Part shown: positions 37,473-46,214 of the stretch, one piece after another
Layout: each line of letters opens with the position of its first letter
Position numbering within the stretch: position 1 is the stretch's first letter
From: Amycolatopsis sp. 195334CR
GTDB lineage: Bacteria > Actinomycetota > Actinomycetes > Mycobacteriales > Pseudonocardiaceae
DNA: 64,000 nt
Assembly (NCBI RefSeq): GCF_017309385.1
Contig: NZ_JAFJMJ010000002.1
Coordinates: forward strand, 2,604,001 to 2,668,000
Reading direction: 5' to 3'
The notes under the pieces: generated by a model
Seen by the model: only the letters and a program-made list of their open reading frames with translations
What the model was told of the DNA's origin: nothing
The model's database searches: none
Translations under genes and position numbers: made by a program

Positions 37473-37537
37473 TAGAACGTTCGGTCTACCGCTGAGACTG
37501 GCACCCTTTCGCGAAGCCGTCAAGACCGAACGTTCTA
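37473..37537. promoter_or_regulatory. Two inverted copies of a TetR operator
   Basis: TAGAACGTTCGGTCTA at 37473-37488 and its reverse-complement-like copy AGACCGAACGTTCTA at 37523-37537 lie between the membrane-protein and TetR starts. Each copy is itself nearly symmetrical (TAGA ... TCTA). The right copy lies 5 nt before the TAGGCT hexamer (37543-37548) that precedes the TetR GTG by 7 nt. Confidence 0.75.
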
Positions 37538-37555
37538 TCTGCTAGGCTGGGCCGG

Positions 37556-38134
37556 GTGAACACCACCTCCGAAGCGCGGTCACGGCTGCTCGCCACGGCG
37601 ACCCGGCTCTTCTACGTGGAGGGCATCCGGGCGGTCGGCATCGACCGGATCGTCGCCGAGGCGAAGGTGACCAGGGCCACGCTGTACCGGCACTTCCCCG
37701 GCAAGGACGAACTGATCGTCGGTTACCTGCGCGAAGCCGACCAGGCCATCCGCGATCAGATCGGCGCCATCCTGGCGCGGGAACTACCCGCGCCCGAGAC
37801 GCTGCTGGCCATCGCCGCGTCCATCGCCGAGGGCATCCGCTCCCCCGGCTTCCGCGGCTGCGCCTTCCTCAACGCCGCGGCGGAGTACCCCGACCCGGCG
37901 CACCCCGTGCACCAGGCCGTGCTCACCCACCGCGAGTGGTTCTCGCACACGATCACCGAGGTGCTGGCGCGCATCGGCGACGCCCCGGCCGAACCCGCCG
38001 CCCGGCACTTCGTCCTGCTGCGCGACGGCGCCATGGCCACCGGCTGCCTGTCCGACCCCGGCCCGATCTGCGAATCCTTCCTCGACGGGGTCCAGGGCCT
38101 GCTCCGGCTCCGGGATGGCACCATGGTCAGGTGA
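37556..38134 (+). CDS. TetR/AcrR-family transcriptional regulator
   Basis: Repressor of 192 residues. The HTH covers about residues 8-55: ARSRLLATATRLFYVEGIRA, VGIDRIVAEAKVTRATLYRH and FPGKDELI. The C-terminal domain (RGCAFLNAAAEYPD) is like TetR_C_16/33-type members that often sit next to small membrane proteins. GTG start, probably leaderless. It likely represses itself and the divergent DUF308-like gene. The last codons overlap the GTG of the GDSL hydrolase by four bases. Confidence 0.93.
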   Translation: MNTTSEARSRLLATATRLFYVEGIRAVGIDRIVAEAKVTRATLYRHFPGKDELIVGYLREADQAIRDQIGAILARELPAPETLLAIAASIAEGIRSPGFRGCAFLNAAAEYPDPAHPVHQAVLTHREWFSHTITEVLARIGDAPAEPAARHFVLLRDGAMATGCLSDPGPICESFLDGVQGLLRLRDGTMVR

Positions 38135-38886
38135 GCAAGCGCTTAGTTGCAGTGGGCGACTCCTTCACCGAAGGGGTCGGAGACGAGGATCCCGCGGCAC
38201 CCAACGGGGTGCGGGGCTGGGCCGACCGGGTCGCCGAGGTGCTGGCGGCCGCGGACGAGGAGTTCCGGTACGCGAACCTGGCGGTGCGCGGCAAGCTGCT
38301 GCGGCCGATCCTGGCCGAGCAGCTCGAACCGGCGCTGGACCTCAAGCCCGATCTGGTCACCTTCTACGCCGGTGGCAACGATCTGATGCGGCCCAAGGTG
38401 GACATCGACGGGCTGATGGTCCAGTACGAGCGGGCGGTCGCCCGGCTGACCGCGGCCGGTGCGGTGGTGGTGCTGTTCACCGGGGTGGACGGGGTCGAGG
38501 ACGCGTTGTTCCGCAAGATGCGCGGGCGGGTGGCGATCTACAACGAGTTCGTCCGCGGCATCGCCGGGCGGCACGGCGCGCTGCTGGTGGACATGTGGTC
38601 GATGCGGCAGCTGCGTGACCGGCGGCTCTGGTCCGAGGACCGGCTGCACCTGAACTCGTTGGGGCACCGGGAAATCGCGATCGCGGTACTCGACGCGCTC
38701 GGAACCGCGCACGAGCTGGAGAGCACGTCGCTCGGCCCGGTCGAGGCGGCGCCGGTGCGGGTTCGCCGCCGGGAGAACCTGCGGTGGGCGCGGGAGCACG
38801 CGCTGCCGTGGGTGGGCAGGCGCCTGCGCGGGGAGTCCTCCGGGGACAACCTGCCGCCGAAACGCCCGCAACTGCGCCCTTACTGA
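38131..38886 (+). CDS. SGNH/GDSL-family hydrolase
   Basis: Esterase or lipase-like enzyme of 251 residues. Block I is LVAVGDSFTEGVGDED with the nucleophile Ser, block III YAGGNDLM supplies the oxyanion Asn, and block V SEDRLHLNSLGHREIA supplies Asp and His. There is no signal peptide, so it acts in the cytoplasm. The C-terminal 50 residues are basic. GTG overlaps the TetR stop (GTGA), so both come from one transcript. A strong bidirectional hairpin follows. Confidence 0.93.
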   Translation: MSKRLVAVGDSFTEGVGDEDPAAPNGVRGWADRVAEVLAAADEEFRYANLAVRGKLLRPILAEQLEPALDLKPDLVTFYAGGNDLMRPKVDIDGLMVQYERAVARLTAAGAVVVLFTGVDGVEDALFRKMRGRVAIYNEFVRGIAGRHGALLVDMWSMRQLRDRRLWSEDRLHLNSLGHREIAIAVLDALGTAHELESTSLGPVEAAPVRVRRRENLRWAREHALPWVGRRLRGESSGDNLPPKRPQLRPY

Positions 38887-38891
38887 CTACC

Positions 38892-38935
38892 GGAAAAGAG
38901 GGTGGCTCCCCGGCCGGGGAGCCACCCTCTTTTCC
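38892..38935. terminator. Bidirectional hairpin terminator
   Basis: A perfect 44 bp palindrome, GGAAAAGAGGGTGGCTCCCC in the left arm and its exact complement in the right, ends with TTTTCC on either strand. It lies between the stops of the convergent GDSL hydrolase and stomatin-like genes, so it can terminate transcription from both sides. Confidence 0.9.
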
Positions 38936-38940
38936 GTGTC

Positions 38941-40317
38941 CTACTGCTGTCGCGGCGGGCCCGAGTAGGGGCCGCTTCCGGGGCCCTGCCCGGGGAACGG
39001 GCCGCTCTGCGGGTTCTGCCCCGGCGCCTGCGGGGGTGGCTGCTGCTGGTACGGCGGCTGCGACTGCGGGAACGGCCGCGCCCCGCCCTGCTGCGACGGC
39101 GGCAGCTGCGCGGGCGGCGGTGCCTGCCGCTCGGTGGGCTCCGGCTCGGCCGCGGGCTCGTTGTCCCCGCGCAGCGCGGCCAGCGCCGGCGGCGTGGTGC
39201 GCGGCGCGGTCAGCGGGCTCGGCACTTCCTGCCGCGCCACGGCTTCGGCGGCGCGGACCGCTTCGGCGACCTTCGGGTCGGTGGAGGTGTCGAACCAGGC
39301 GGCCACCTCCTCGTCCTCGACCGAGGGGCGCTCGGCGTCGTCGTAGGCGGGCGGCTCGTAGCGGAACACGCCGTCGTCGCCGGGGGCGCCGAGCGAGCGG
39401 GCGAACCCTTCCAGCGCCTTGCCGTAGTCGCTGGGCACCATCCAGACCTTGTTCGCGTCGCCCTGCGCCATCTGCGGCAGCGTCTGCAGGTACTGGTAGG
39501 CCAGCACCTCCGGGGTCGGGCGCCCGGCCTTGATCGCGGCGAACACCTTCTCGATCGCCTTGGCCTGCCCCTGCGCCTGCAGGTAGCGGGCGGCTCGTTC
39601 ACCCTGGGCACGCAGGATCCGCGACTGCCGTTCCGCCTCGGCGGCCAGGATCGCCGCCTGCTTGGCGCCCTCGGCGGCGAGGATCTGGCTCTGCTTCTGG
39701 CCTTCCGCGGTCTTGATCGCCGATTCCCGCTGCCCTTCGGCGGTCAGGATCATCGCGCGCTTCTCGCGGTCGGCGCGCATCTGCTTCTCCATCGAGTCCT
39801 GAATGGACGGAGGAGGATCGATCGCCTTCAGCTCGACGCGGGCCACGCGGATGCCCCAGCGGCCGGTGGCCTCGTCGAGCACGCCGCGCAGCTGGCCGTT
39901 GATCTGGTCGCGCGAGGTCAGCGTCTCTTCCAGGCTCATCCCACCGACCAGGTTGCGCAGCGTGGTGGTGGTCAGCTGCTCGACACCGACGATGTAGTTG
40001 GAGATCTCGTAGACCGCCGCGCGCGAGTCGGTGACCTGGAAGTAGACCACCGTGTCGATGGACACGGTCAGGTTGTCCTGGGTGATCACCGGCTGCGGCG
40101 GGAAGGAGACCACCTGTTCGCGCAGGTCGATCCGGGCGCGCACCTTGTCCAGGAACGGGACCAGGAAGTTCAGGCCGGGCGAGGCCACGGTGCGGAATCT
40201 GCCCAGTCGCTCGATCACCGCGGATTGTGCCTGCGGGACCACCATGATCGCCTTCGCGACGGTGACGATCACCAGCAGCACGACGATCGCGACGACGATT
40301 ATCGCTGCGGTTGACAA
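38941..40317 (-). CDS. SPFH/stomatin-like (band 7) membrane protein
   Basis: Membrane scaffold protein of 458 residues. One N-terminal helix (IIVVAIVVLLVIVTVAKAIM) is followed by the band 7 domain (VIERLGRFRTVASPGLNFLV, SIDTVVYFQVTDSRAAVYEI), a coiled-coil of repeated AEG/AEA units (about 200-265) and a Pro/Gln/Gly-rich tail of about 90 residues. Such proteins form membrane microdomain oligomers. The start appears to be TTG, with AGGGGAGA upstream. NfeD lies 72 bp upstream on the same strand, the usual stomatin partner. The long proline-rich tail is unlike the core family. Confidence 0.93.
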   Translation of the reverse strand: MSTAAIIVVAIVVLLVIVTVAKAIMVVPQAQSAVIERLGRFRTVASPGLNFLVPFLDKVRARIDLREQVVSFPPQPVITQDNLTVSIDTVVYFQVTDSRAAVYEISNYIVGVEQLTTTTLRNLVGGMSLEETLTSRDQINGQLRGVLDEATGRWGIRVARVELKAIDPPPSIQDSMEKQMRADREKRAMILTAEGQRESAIKTAEGQKQSQILAAEGAKQAAILAAEAERQSRILRAQGERAARYLQAQGQAKAIEKVFAAIKAGRPTPEVLAYQYLQTLPQMAQGDANKVWMVPSDYGKALEGFARSLGAPGDDGVFRYEPPAYDDAERPSVEDEEVAAWFDTSTDPKVAEAVRAAEAVARQEVPSPLTAPRTTPPALAALRGDNEPAAEPEPTERQAPPPAQLPPSQQGGARPFPQSQPPYQQQPPPQAPGQNPQSGPFPGQGPGSGPYSGPPRQQ

Positions 40318-40389
40318 GTTCGTCTCCCCTGTTCGTTCGGTGCGGCGCTCAGCCCGGTGCCGCGGGGCTCACCTTAGCGAGGCCGTCGC

Positions 40390-40818
40390 TCACGGTTCGG
40401 CCGACACGACCGCCGTGGCGCCGGAGATCTCGACCACGGTCACCCTGGTCCCGGGTTCGAGCACCTGCCCCTCGGTGAAGCAGCGGGCCGACCAGACGTC
40501 CCCGCCCAGCTTCACCTGCCCGCTCTGGATGTCCACAGTGGACAACACGACGGCCTGGGCGCCGATCAGCGCGTCGGCGTTGGTCTTGTGGTCGGGGCCG
40601 GAGAGGAACCGCTTCTTCAGCGCCGGGCGGACCACGCCGAGCAGGCCCACCGAGGCCACCGCGAACACCGCGACCTGGATGTAGACGTTGTCGGTGATCA
40701 GCGCGGAACCGGCGCCGAGCAACCCGCCGAGCCCCAGCATGAGCAACACGAAGTCCCCGGACAGTACCTCCGCGGCGATGAGCGCCAACCCGGCCACGAA
40801 CCAGATGAGTGCTGCCAT
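40390..40818 (-). CDS. NfeD-family membrane protein
   Basis: Short NfeD protein of 142 residues without the protease domain. Helices occur at about 1-20 (LIWFVAGLALIAAEVL), 23-40 and 48-66, then an OB-fold domain (GAQAVVLSTVDIQSGQVKLG ... EPGTRVTVVEISG). NfeD1b-type proteins accompany stomatins and are thought to stabilise them. The downstream stomatin gene is probably co-transcribed, although the 72 bp gap could hold a second promoter. Confidence 0.93.
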   Translation of the reverse strand: MAALIWFVAGLALIAAEVLSGDFVLLMLGLGGLLGAGSALITDNVYIQVAVFAVASVGLLGVVRPALKKRFLSGPDHKTNADALIGAQAVVLSTVDIQSGQVKLGGDVWSARCFTEGQVLEPGTRVTVVEISGATAVVSAEP

Positions 40819-40895
40819 GGGCTACATGGTGTCAGATAGATCGGCTTCACACTGAGTGAGCGACCGGACGTGACCTACGCGTGACCTGCCGGGGT

Positions 40896-41744
40896 TCACT
40901 CTTCCGGCGGTGGCGCGACGAAGTCGATGAGCCGCTCCACCGCGCCGATCAGCGGCGTCTCCAGATCACGGTAACTGCGCACTCCGGCGAGCACCCGCTG
41001 CCAGCCCTCGTGCGGCTCGCCCCAGCCCAGCGCTTCGCAGATGCCTTCCTTCCACGGCAAGCCCTTCGGCACCACCGGCCAGGCGCGGATACCCACCGAT
41101 GCGGGCTTGACCGCCTGCCAGATGTCCACGTAGGGATGCCCGGTGACCAGCACATGCTCGTCGCGGATCGCTTCCACCAGACGGGATTCCTTGCTGCCGG
41201 CGACCAGGTGGTCCACCAGCACGCCGAGGTTGCGGCCCGGCCCGGTGCCGAACTCGGCGATCCGGTCGGCCAGCACGTCCACACCGTCGAGTGGTTCGAC
41301 CACCACGCCCTCCACGCGCAGGTCGTGACCCCAGACCCGTTCCACCAGTTCGGCGTCGTGCTTGCCCTCGACCCAGATGCGCGAGTCACGGGCGGTGCGC
41401 GCCCGCAGCCCGGCGACCTTCACCGAACCGGACGCCGACGCGGCGGACTTGGCCGGCGCGGCCTTCGCGGGCACGAGCGTGACCGGTTTGCCGTCCAGCA
41501 GGAAACCCGCGCGGCTGAGCGGGAACACCCGGTGCTTGCCGTGGCGGTCTTCGAGCACCACGGTGCCGTGCTCGAGCCGGACCACCGCGCCGCAGAAGCC
41601 ACCGGGCTCCTCGACCACCAGCCCCGGTTCGGCGGGCACCTCCGGGATCACCCGCTTGCGCGGCCCGGCGAGGACGTCGTCATAGGAATGGGAGCGCACG
41701 CCGGGCAACGGTAGCCAGGTGCGCACCCCGTCGGGGGACGCCAC
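40896..41744 (-). CDS. DUF3097-domain protein
   Basis: Actinobacterial protein of about 282 residues without a known function. Recognisable phrases are SYDDVLAGPRKRVIPEVPAE, RIWVEGKHDAELVERVWGHD, VVVEPLDGVDVLADRIAEF, LGVLVDHLVAGSKESRLV and VLVTGHPYVDIWQAVKP, the latter recalling Toprim-like metal-binding folds (inference). GTG 41744 or GTG 41726 could be the start. It lies 17 bp downstream of the TetR stop on the same strand. Confidence 0.9.
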   Translation of the reverse strand: MASPDGVRTWLPLPGVRSHSYDDVLAGPRKRVIPEVPAEPGLVVEEPGGFCGAVVRLEHGTVVLEDRHGKHRVFPLSRAGFLLDGKPVTLVPAKAAPAKSAASASGSVKVAGLRARTARDSRIWVEGKHDAELVERVWGHDLRVEGVVVEPLDGVDVLADRIAEFGTGPGRNLGVLVDHLVAGSKESRLVEAIRDEHVLVTGHPYVDIWQAVKPASVGIRAWPVVPKGLPWKEGICEALGWGEPHEGWQRVLAGVRSYRDLETPLIGAVERLIDFVAPPPEE

Positions 41745-41761
41745 GCCGGGCCGGTGTCGGT

Positions 41762-42307
41762 TCAGCGGGCGCGCAGTCCGTCGAGCACGAAGCCCAGTTG
41801 CCGCCGCCAGGCCGCCGGTTCCAGTTGCACGATCCGGCCCAGCGCGAGGATCTGCAGCCCGAGGTCCTCGCCGGTGACCTCGGCGCGGAGGCTGCCTTCG
41901 GCGTGGGCGCGCCGCACGATCGGTTCGAGCGCGTCGGCCAGGTGCTCGCGGCAGGCGTCGGCCGAGGCGGAGGCCTCGGCGCTGGTCAGCCCGTCGAGCA
42001 CGGCCTTGTGCCGCGCCATCGACGCCAGCGTCTGCTCCAGGAACCCGGTCAACCCGGCCCAGGCCGTCTCGGCGCCGAGCGCGCGCTCGACGATGCCGGG
42101 CCACTCCTCCAGTTCCTTGGCCAGCACCGCGCCGACCAGTTCCTCCTTGGTCGGGAAGTGCCGGTACACCGTGCCGACGCCGACCCCGGCCGCCTTGGCG
42201 ATGTCCCTGATCTCGGCGTCCATCCCGCGCTGGTCGAACTCCTTCGCCGCGGCGGCGAGCACCAGTTCGCGGTTGCGGGCGGCATCCTTGCGCATCACGC
42301 GGCCCAT
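41762..42307 (-). CDS. TetR/AcrR-family transcriptional regulator
   Basis: Repressor of 181 residues. The HTH is RNRELVLAAAAKEFDQRGMD, AEIRDIAKAAGVGVGTVYRH and FPTKEELV. The C-terminal domain matches SACE_7040-type TetR proteins. ATG 42307 gives MGRVMRKDAARN; ATG 42295 would give MRKDAARN. Two operator-like inverted repeats lie upstream, between this gene and the divergent SDR gene, which it probably controls. Confidence 0.92.
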   Translation of the reverse strand: MGRVMRKDAARNRELVLAAAAKEFDQRGMDAEIRDIAKAAGVGVGTVYRHFPTKEELVGAVLAKELEEWPGIVERALGAETAWAGLTGFLEQTLASMARHKAVLDGLTSAEASASADACREHLADALEPIVRRAHAEGSLRAEVTGEDLGLQILALGRIVQLEPAAWRRQLGFVLDGLRAR

Positions 42308-42317
42308 CCTAGCGTTG

Positions 42318-42362
42318 CGGAACCACGGTTCCGTTACGTACGATCCGGAACCGAAGTTCCGG
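42318..42362. promoter_or_regulatory. Two GGAAC-N4-GTTCC TetR operators
   Basis: CGGAACCACGGTTCCG (42318-42333) and CCGGAACCGAAGTTCCGG (42345-42362) are both inverted repeats built on GGAAC-N-GTTCC, with centres about 28 bp apart. They fill the gap between the TetR and SDR starts; the second ends 17 bp before the SDR ATG. Confidence 0.75.
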
Positions 42363-42378
42363 AAACTGGGAGGAAGCG

Positions 42379-43158
42379 ATGAAGACAATCGTGATCACCG
42401 GCGGCACCGACGGCCTCGGCCGCGCCCTCGCCCGCAAACGGCTCGACCACGGCGACCACGTCGTGGTCATCGGCCGCAGCCACGAGAAGTTCGCCACCCT
42501 CGGCGGCGGCGAGTTCCTGCCCGCCGACCTGACCCTGATCAGCGAAAACCGGCGCGTGCTCAAGGAAATCGGCGACCGGCCCATCGACGCGCTCGTGCTC
42601 GCCGCCGCGTACGCGAACTTCCCCCGCGTCACCACCGCCGAAGGCATCGAGCACAACTTCGCGCTCTACCACCTCAGCCGCTTCCTGCTCGCCGACGGAC
42701 TCCACGACAACCTGCGCGCCACCGCGAACCCTGTGATCATCGACACCACCGTGCCCGGCGCCAACGCCGACGCGATCCACTGGGACGACCTCAACCTCGA
42801 CCACGGCTACACCTGGAAAGCCGCCAACGAGCAAAGCCGCCGCGCGACCTTCCTGCGCGCGGCCGGCCGCACCCACGAGGACCCCGTCCCCCACGTGCTG
42901 ATCAACCCCGGCTTCGTCCGCAGCAGCCACCAGGGCTCCCTCACCGGCATCCGCCGCGGCCTGGTCGGACTGCTCGCCCGGCTCATGGGCACCGCACCCG
43001 AACGCGCCATCGCCCCGCTCGAGAAGTTCCTCGACCAGCCACCGGCCGAACCGCTCAGCGCCTACCAGGGCAGCAAGCGCCTCCCGGTGCACATCGACGA
43101 CCACACCCTCGCCGACGCCCACCGCCTCGCCACCCTCACCGACGAACTCCTCACCTGA
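42379..43158 (+). CDS. Short-chain dehydrogenase-like oxidoreductase
   Basis: Rossmann-fold protein of 259 residues. The cofactor motif TGGTDGLGRALARKR and VVIGRSHEKF support NADP binding, and ALVLAAAYANFPRVTTAEG corresponds to the NNAG region. The expected catalytic YxxxK is not clear: the place reads HGYTWKAANEQSRRA, with Tyr and Lys only three apart. It may use another residue or not be a classical dehydrogenase. GGGAGGAAG precedes ATG closely. The divergent TetR gene is its likely repressor. Confidence 0.85.
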   Translation: MKTIVITGGTDGLGRALARKRLDHGDHVVVIGRSHEKFATLGGGEFLPADLTLISENRRVLKEIGDRPIDALVLAAAYANFPRVTTAEGIEHNFALYHLSRFLLADGLHDNLRATANPVIIDTTVPGANADAIHWDDLNLDHGYTWKAANEQSRRATFLRAAGRTHEDPVPHVLINPGFVRSSHQGSLTGIRRGLVGLLARLMGTAPERAIAPLEKFLDQPPAEPLSAYQGSKRLPVHIDDHTLADAHRLATLTDELLT

Positions 43159-43402
43159 GCCGCGACACCGCGTGCACCACCGCGTCCACCGCACCGGGAT
43201 TGCGCAGCACCTCGACCGGCAACCCGGTCAACCAGAACAACGCGCCCCGCCCGAACCGCGGCCGGTCCCCGGTCGAACACACCAGCTCCACCACCCCGGC
43301 CTCGACGCACACCAGCGCGTCAGCCCACTCGTCCTCGTCGAAGCACCGCCGGCCGCCGGGAGGGATGACCACCTTCCGGCGCCGGAACCCGGTCGCCACC
43401 AC
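43151..43402 (-). CDS. Small cupin-like hypothetical protein
   Basis: Protein of 83 residues beginning MVATGFRRRKVVIPPGG. The pattern of short strands (ALVCVEAGVVELVCSTGD, GRGALFWLTGLPVEVLRN) looks like a minimal single-domain cupin, but the metal-binding histidines of cupins are absent. It is not recognised as a named family. Start GTG 43402; a second GTG follows at once. It overlaps the SDR 3' end by 8 bp and lies downstream of the metallo-hydrolase on the same strand, 35 bp away. Confidence 0.6.
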   Translation of the reverse strand: MVATGFRRRKVVIPPGGRRCFDEDEWADALVCVEAGVVELVCSTGDRPRFGRGALFWLTGLPVEVLRNPGAVDAVVHAVSRLR

Positions 43403-43437
43403 CCGTCCTCCCGTCCACCGGCGAAACCCGTCCCCAG

Positions 43438-44388
43438 CTAGGACAACCCGACCGGCGAAAACTCATCGGCCCCCAGCACCCCGGTCTCCCCCACCGCCAG
43501 CGCCCACAACGCCGACGGCGCCAGCCCGGCCTCCGCCCACTCCCGCCGGATCCGCTCGTACGGCTCCACCACCGGCTCCCTGGTCAGCACGAACGTGCCC
43601 CAGTGCATCGACGCCAGCCGCCGCGCGCCCAGATCCCCGAACGCCCGCACCGCCTCCGCCGGATCCAGGTGCACCGGCCGCATGAACCACCGCGGGTCGT
43701 ACGCCCCGATCGGCACCATCGCCACCTCGATCCCCGGATACCGTTCCCCGATCTCGGCGAACCACGGCCCGTACCCCGAGTCCCCCGCGTGGTAGGTCCG
43801 CAGCCCGTCCGGCGCGGTCAGCACCCAGCCACCCCACAACGTGGCACACGTGTCGAACAGGCCCCGCCTGCTCCAGTGGTGCGCCGGCACGAAGTCGAAC
43901 CGCACCCCCGCCACCTCCGCCGACTCCCACCAGTCCAGCTCCACCACCTCGGTGAACCCCCGCCGCCGGAACCACCGCCCCAGCCCCAGCCCGGTCAGCA
44001 CCGGCGTCGACCGCGGCAACCGCCGGATCGTCGGCTCGTCCAGGTGGTCGTAGTGGTCGTGGCTGATCACCACCGCGTCCACCGGCGGCAGCTCCCGCCA
44101 CGCCAGCCCCGGCGGGGTCAGCCGCCGCGGCACCCCGCGGATCTTCGTCGACCACACCGGATCGGTCAGCACCGTCCGCCCCGCCACCCGCACCACATAC
44201 GTCGAATGCCCCACCCACGTCCAGCTCGCCGCCCCCGCCGCCAGCTCCGGTAACCCGTTGCGCCGCACCGGTATCCGGTCCGCCCCCGCGACCGAACCGC
44301 GGAACCCGCCCTGCCGCAGCACCCGCGCCAGCTCCCGCGCACCCGGCAACGGCGAAGTCAGCCTGTCTCGGTAGTCCACCCGCCTCAT
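43438..44388 (-). CDS. MBL-fold metallo-hydrolase (NAPE-PLD/UlaG-like)
   Basis: Metallo-beta-lactamase-fold enzyme of 316 residues. The zinc site reads VVISHDHYDHLDEPTIRRL (HxHxDH), with VPAHHWSRRG, TYHAGDSGYGPW and SMHWGTFVLTREP giving the remaining ligands. The arrangement resembles NAPE-phospholipase D and UlaG-like lactonases. ATG 44388 is used; GTG 44397 would add three residues. It is divergent from a WYL regulator, its likely controller, with 86 bp between starts. Confidence 0.93.
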   Translation of the reverse strand: MRRVDYRDRLTSPLPGARELARVLRQGGFRGSVAGADRIPVRRNGLPELAAGAASWTWVGHSTYVVRVAGRTVLTDPVWSTKIRGVPRRLTPPGLAWRELPPVDAVVISHDHYDHLDEPTIRRLPRSTPVLTGLGLGRWFRRRGFTEVVELDWWESAEVAGVRFDFVPAHHWSRRGLFDTCATLWGGWVLTAPDGLRTYHAGDSGYGPWFAEIGERYPGIEVAMVPIGAYDPRWFMRPVHLDPAEAVRAFGDLGARRLASMHWGTFVLTREPVVEPYERIRREWAEAGLAPSALWALAVGETGVLGADEFSPVGLS

Positions 44389-44474
44389 GCCCCACACCCT
44401 GCCAGCAAACGATCATGAACCGCCGCCGGGCAACGCGGAAGCAACCCTTCCGGGATCCCTGCCAGACTCACCGC

Positions 44475-45422
44475 ATGCTCGAGACCTCCGCGCGCCTGCT
44501 CCGCCTGCTCTCCCTGCTGCAGACCACCCGGGAGTGGACCGGCCCCCAGCTCGCCGAACGGCTCGGCGTGTCCACCCGCACCGTGCGCAAGGACGTCGAA
44601 CGCCTCCGCGAACTCGGCTACCCCGTCAACGCCCAACCCGGCGTCGCCGGCGGCTACCAACTCGGCGCCGGCGCCCGCATGCCACCACTGCTGCTCGACG
44701 ACGAAGAAGCCGTCGCCGTCGTGGTCGGCCTCCGCACCGCCGCCGGCGGACTCGAGGAAAGCTCACTGCGCGCCCTCACCAAACTCGAACACGTCCTGCC
44801 CGCCCGGCTGCGCCACCGCGTCACCACCCTGCAGGCCGCCACCGTCGCCGCCCCCGACCAGCGCCCACCCGTCGACCCCGCCCTGCTCACCACCATCGCC
44901 GCCGCCTGCCGCGACCACGAACGCCTCCGCTTCGACTACCAGCGCCACGACGGCACCGCCGCCCGCCGCGACGTCGAACCCCACCGCCTCGTCCACGCCC
45001 GCCGCCGCTGGTACCTCGTCGGCTGGGACACCACCCGCACCGACTGGCGCACCTTCCGCGTCGACCGGATGTCGTTGAAAACCCCCAACGGCCCCCGCTT
45101 CACCCCGCGCGAAGCACCCCACGACGACCTCGCCGCGTACGTCACCGAAGGACTCACCAGCGCCTACCAGAAAGTCCGCGCCACCGTCCGCCTGCACGCC
45201 CCCGCCGAGCACTTCACCGAACAGCTCACCACCGGCTGGGGCGCCATCGAACCCGTAGACGACCAGAGCTGCCTGTTCCACACCGCCAGCGACTCGCTCG
45301 AAATGCTCGCCTTCTACCTCGGCCTGCTCCAGACCGACTTCGACGTTATCGACCCACCCGAACTCGCCACCCACCTCGACGACCTCGGCCACCGCTACCT
45401 CCGCGCGGCCCGCCCCCGCTAG
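44475..45422 (+). CDS. WYL-domain (YafY-type) transcriptional regulator
   Basis: Regulator of 315 residues, a close relative of the WYL gene at 26.7-27.7 kb. The HTH reads LLRLLSLLQTTREWTGPQLA and STRTVRKDVERLRELGYPVN, and the WYL domain HRLVHARRRWYLVGWDTTRT. ATG 44475 follows CAGACT by 6 nt, so it may be leaderless. Divergent from the metallo-hydrolase. Its stop overlaps the end of the convergent SCO1664-type gene. Confidence 0.93.
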   Translation: MLETSARLLRLLSLLQTTREWTGPQLAERLGVSTRTVRKDVERLRELGYPVNAQPGVAGGYQLGAGARMPPLLLDDEEAVAVVVGLRTAAGGLEESSLRALTKLEHVLPARLRHRVTTLQAATVAAPDQRPPVDPALLTTIAAACRDHERLRFDYQRHDGTAARRDVEPHRLVHARRRWYLVGWDTTRTDWRTFRVDRMSLKTPNGPRFTPREAPHDDLAAYVTEGLTSAYQKVRATVRLHAPAEHFTEQLTTGWGAIEPVDDQSCLFHTASDSLEMLAFYLGLLQTDFDVIDPPELATHLDDLGHRYLRAARPR

Positions 45423-46213
45423 AACAACGGCCAGGGAATCGCACGCCAGTCGTCACCCGGTTCCGGGAAACGGCCGTCCGCCAGCAACTTCGCCGCCCGC
45501 GTGCCGATCGCGGCGATCTCCGCCCGCGTCAGGTGCGGCGCCAGCTCCTCACCCAGCGAACCCGCCAGCAACGACGGCACCGCCGCCAGCTTCTCCCCGA
45601 TCTCCCCCGGCAGCTCGTCCCCGACCCACCCCCACAACACCGTCCGCAACTTCGGCTCGGTGTGCAGGCAGATCCCGTGATCCACCCCGTACACCCCACC
45701 GTCCACCCCGGCCAGCACGTGCCCGCCCTTGCGATCGGTGTTGTTCACCACCACGTCCAGCGCCGCCAGCTCCCGCATCCCCGGGTGATCCGCGTGCGCC
45801 AGCACCGCCGGCTCCCCCGACCGGTCGTGCGCGTGCAACACCACCCGCCACCCCGGCGGCACCTCGGCCGGCGACCGCACGTCGATCAGCTCGACGTCCT
45901 CATCCGTCTCGATCCACAACTGCACCATGCCCGGCCCGAACGGACCATCCCGCAACACCGTCGGCGGCACCCGCCCCAACCCGGTGCGCTCAGCCACCAG
46001 CGCCGTCGCCACCTCACGCCCGGCCAGCGTGCCGTCCGGGAAATCCCACAGCGGCCGCTCACCCGAAACCGGCTTGTACACCGCGTTCGCCTCGACCCCG
46101 TCCAGCTCCACCGAGCAGAACAAGGTCACGTTCGACGCGTCGACCAGCCGCCCCTCCACCGAGATCCGCCCGTGCGCCACCAGCTCCGCGGGATCGGAAG
46201 ACGAATCGGCCAA
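45419..46213 (-). CDS. SCO1664-family protein (PI3/4-kinase-like fold)
   Basis: Conserved actinobacterial protein of about 264 residues. Recognised by LVAHGRISVEGRLVDASN, EANAVYKPVSGERPLWDF, AALDVVVNNTDRKGGHVL and VYGVDHGICLH, which correspond to the lysine, catalytic-loop (VVNNTDRKGGH) and metal (DHG) positions of atypical phosphatidylinositol-kinase-like proteins. Its substrate is not known. The most likely start is TTG 46213, which follows GAGGAG; ATG 46237 is also in frame. It comes directly after the DUF3090 gene, its standard partner. Confidence 0.88.
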   Translation of the reverse strand: MADSSSDPAELVAHGRISVEGRLVDASNVTLFCSVELDGVEANAVYKPVSGERPLWDFPDGTLAGREVATALVAERTGLGRVPPTVLRDGPFGPGMVQLWIETDEDVELIDVRSPAEVPPGWRVVLHAHDRSGEPAVLAHADHPGMRELAALDVVVNNTDRKGGHVLAGVDGGVYGVDHGICLHTEPKLRTVLWGWVGDELPGEIGEKLAAVPSLLAGSLGEELAPHLTRAEIAAIGTRAAKLLADGRFPEPGDDWRAIPWPLF

Positions 46214-46214
46214 C

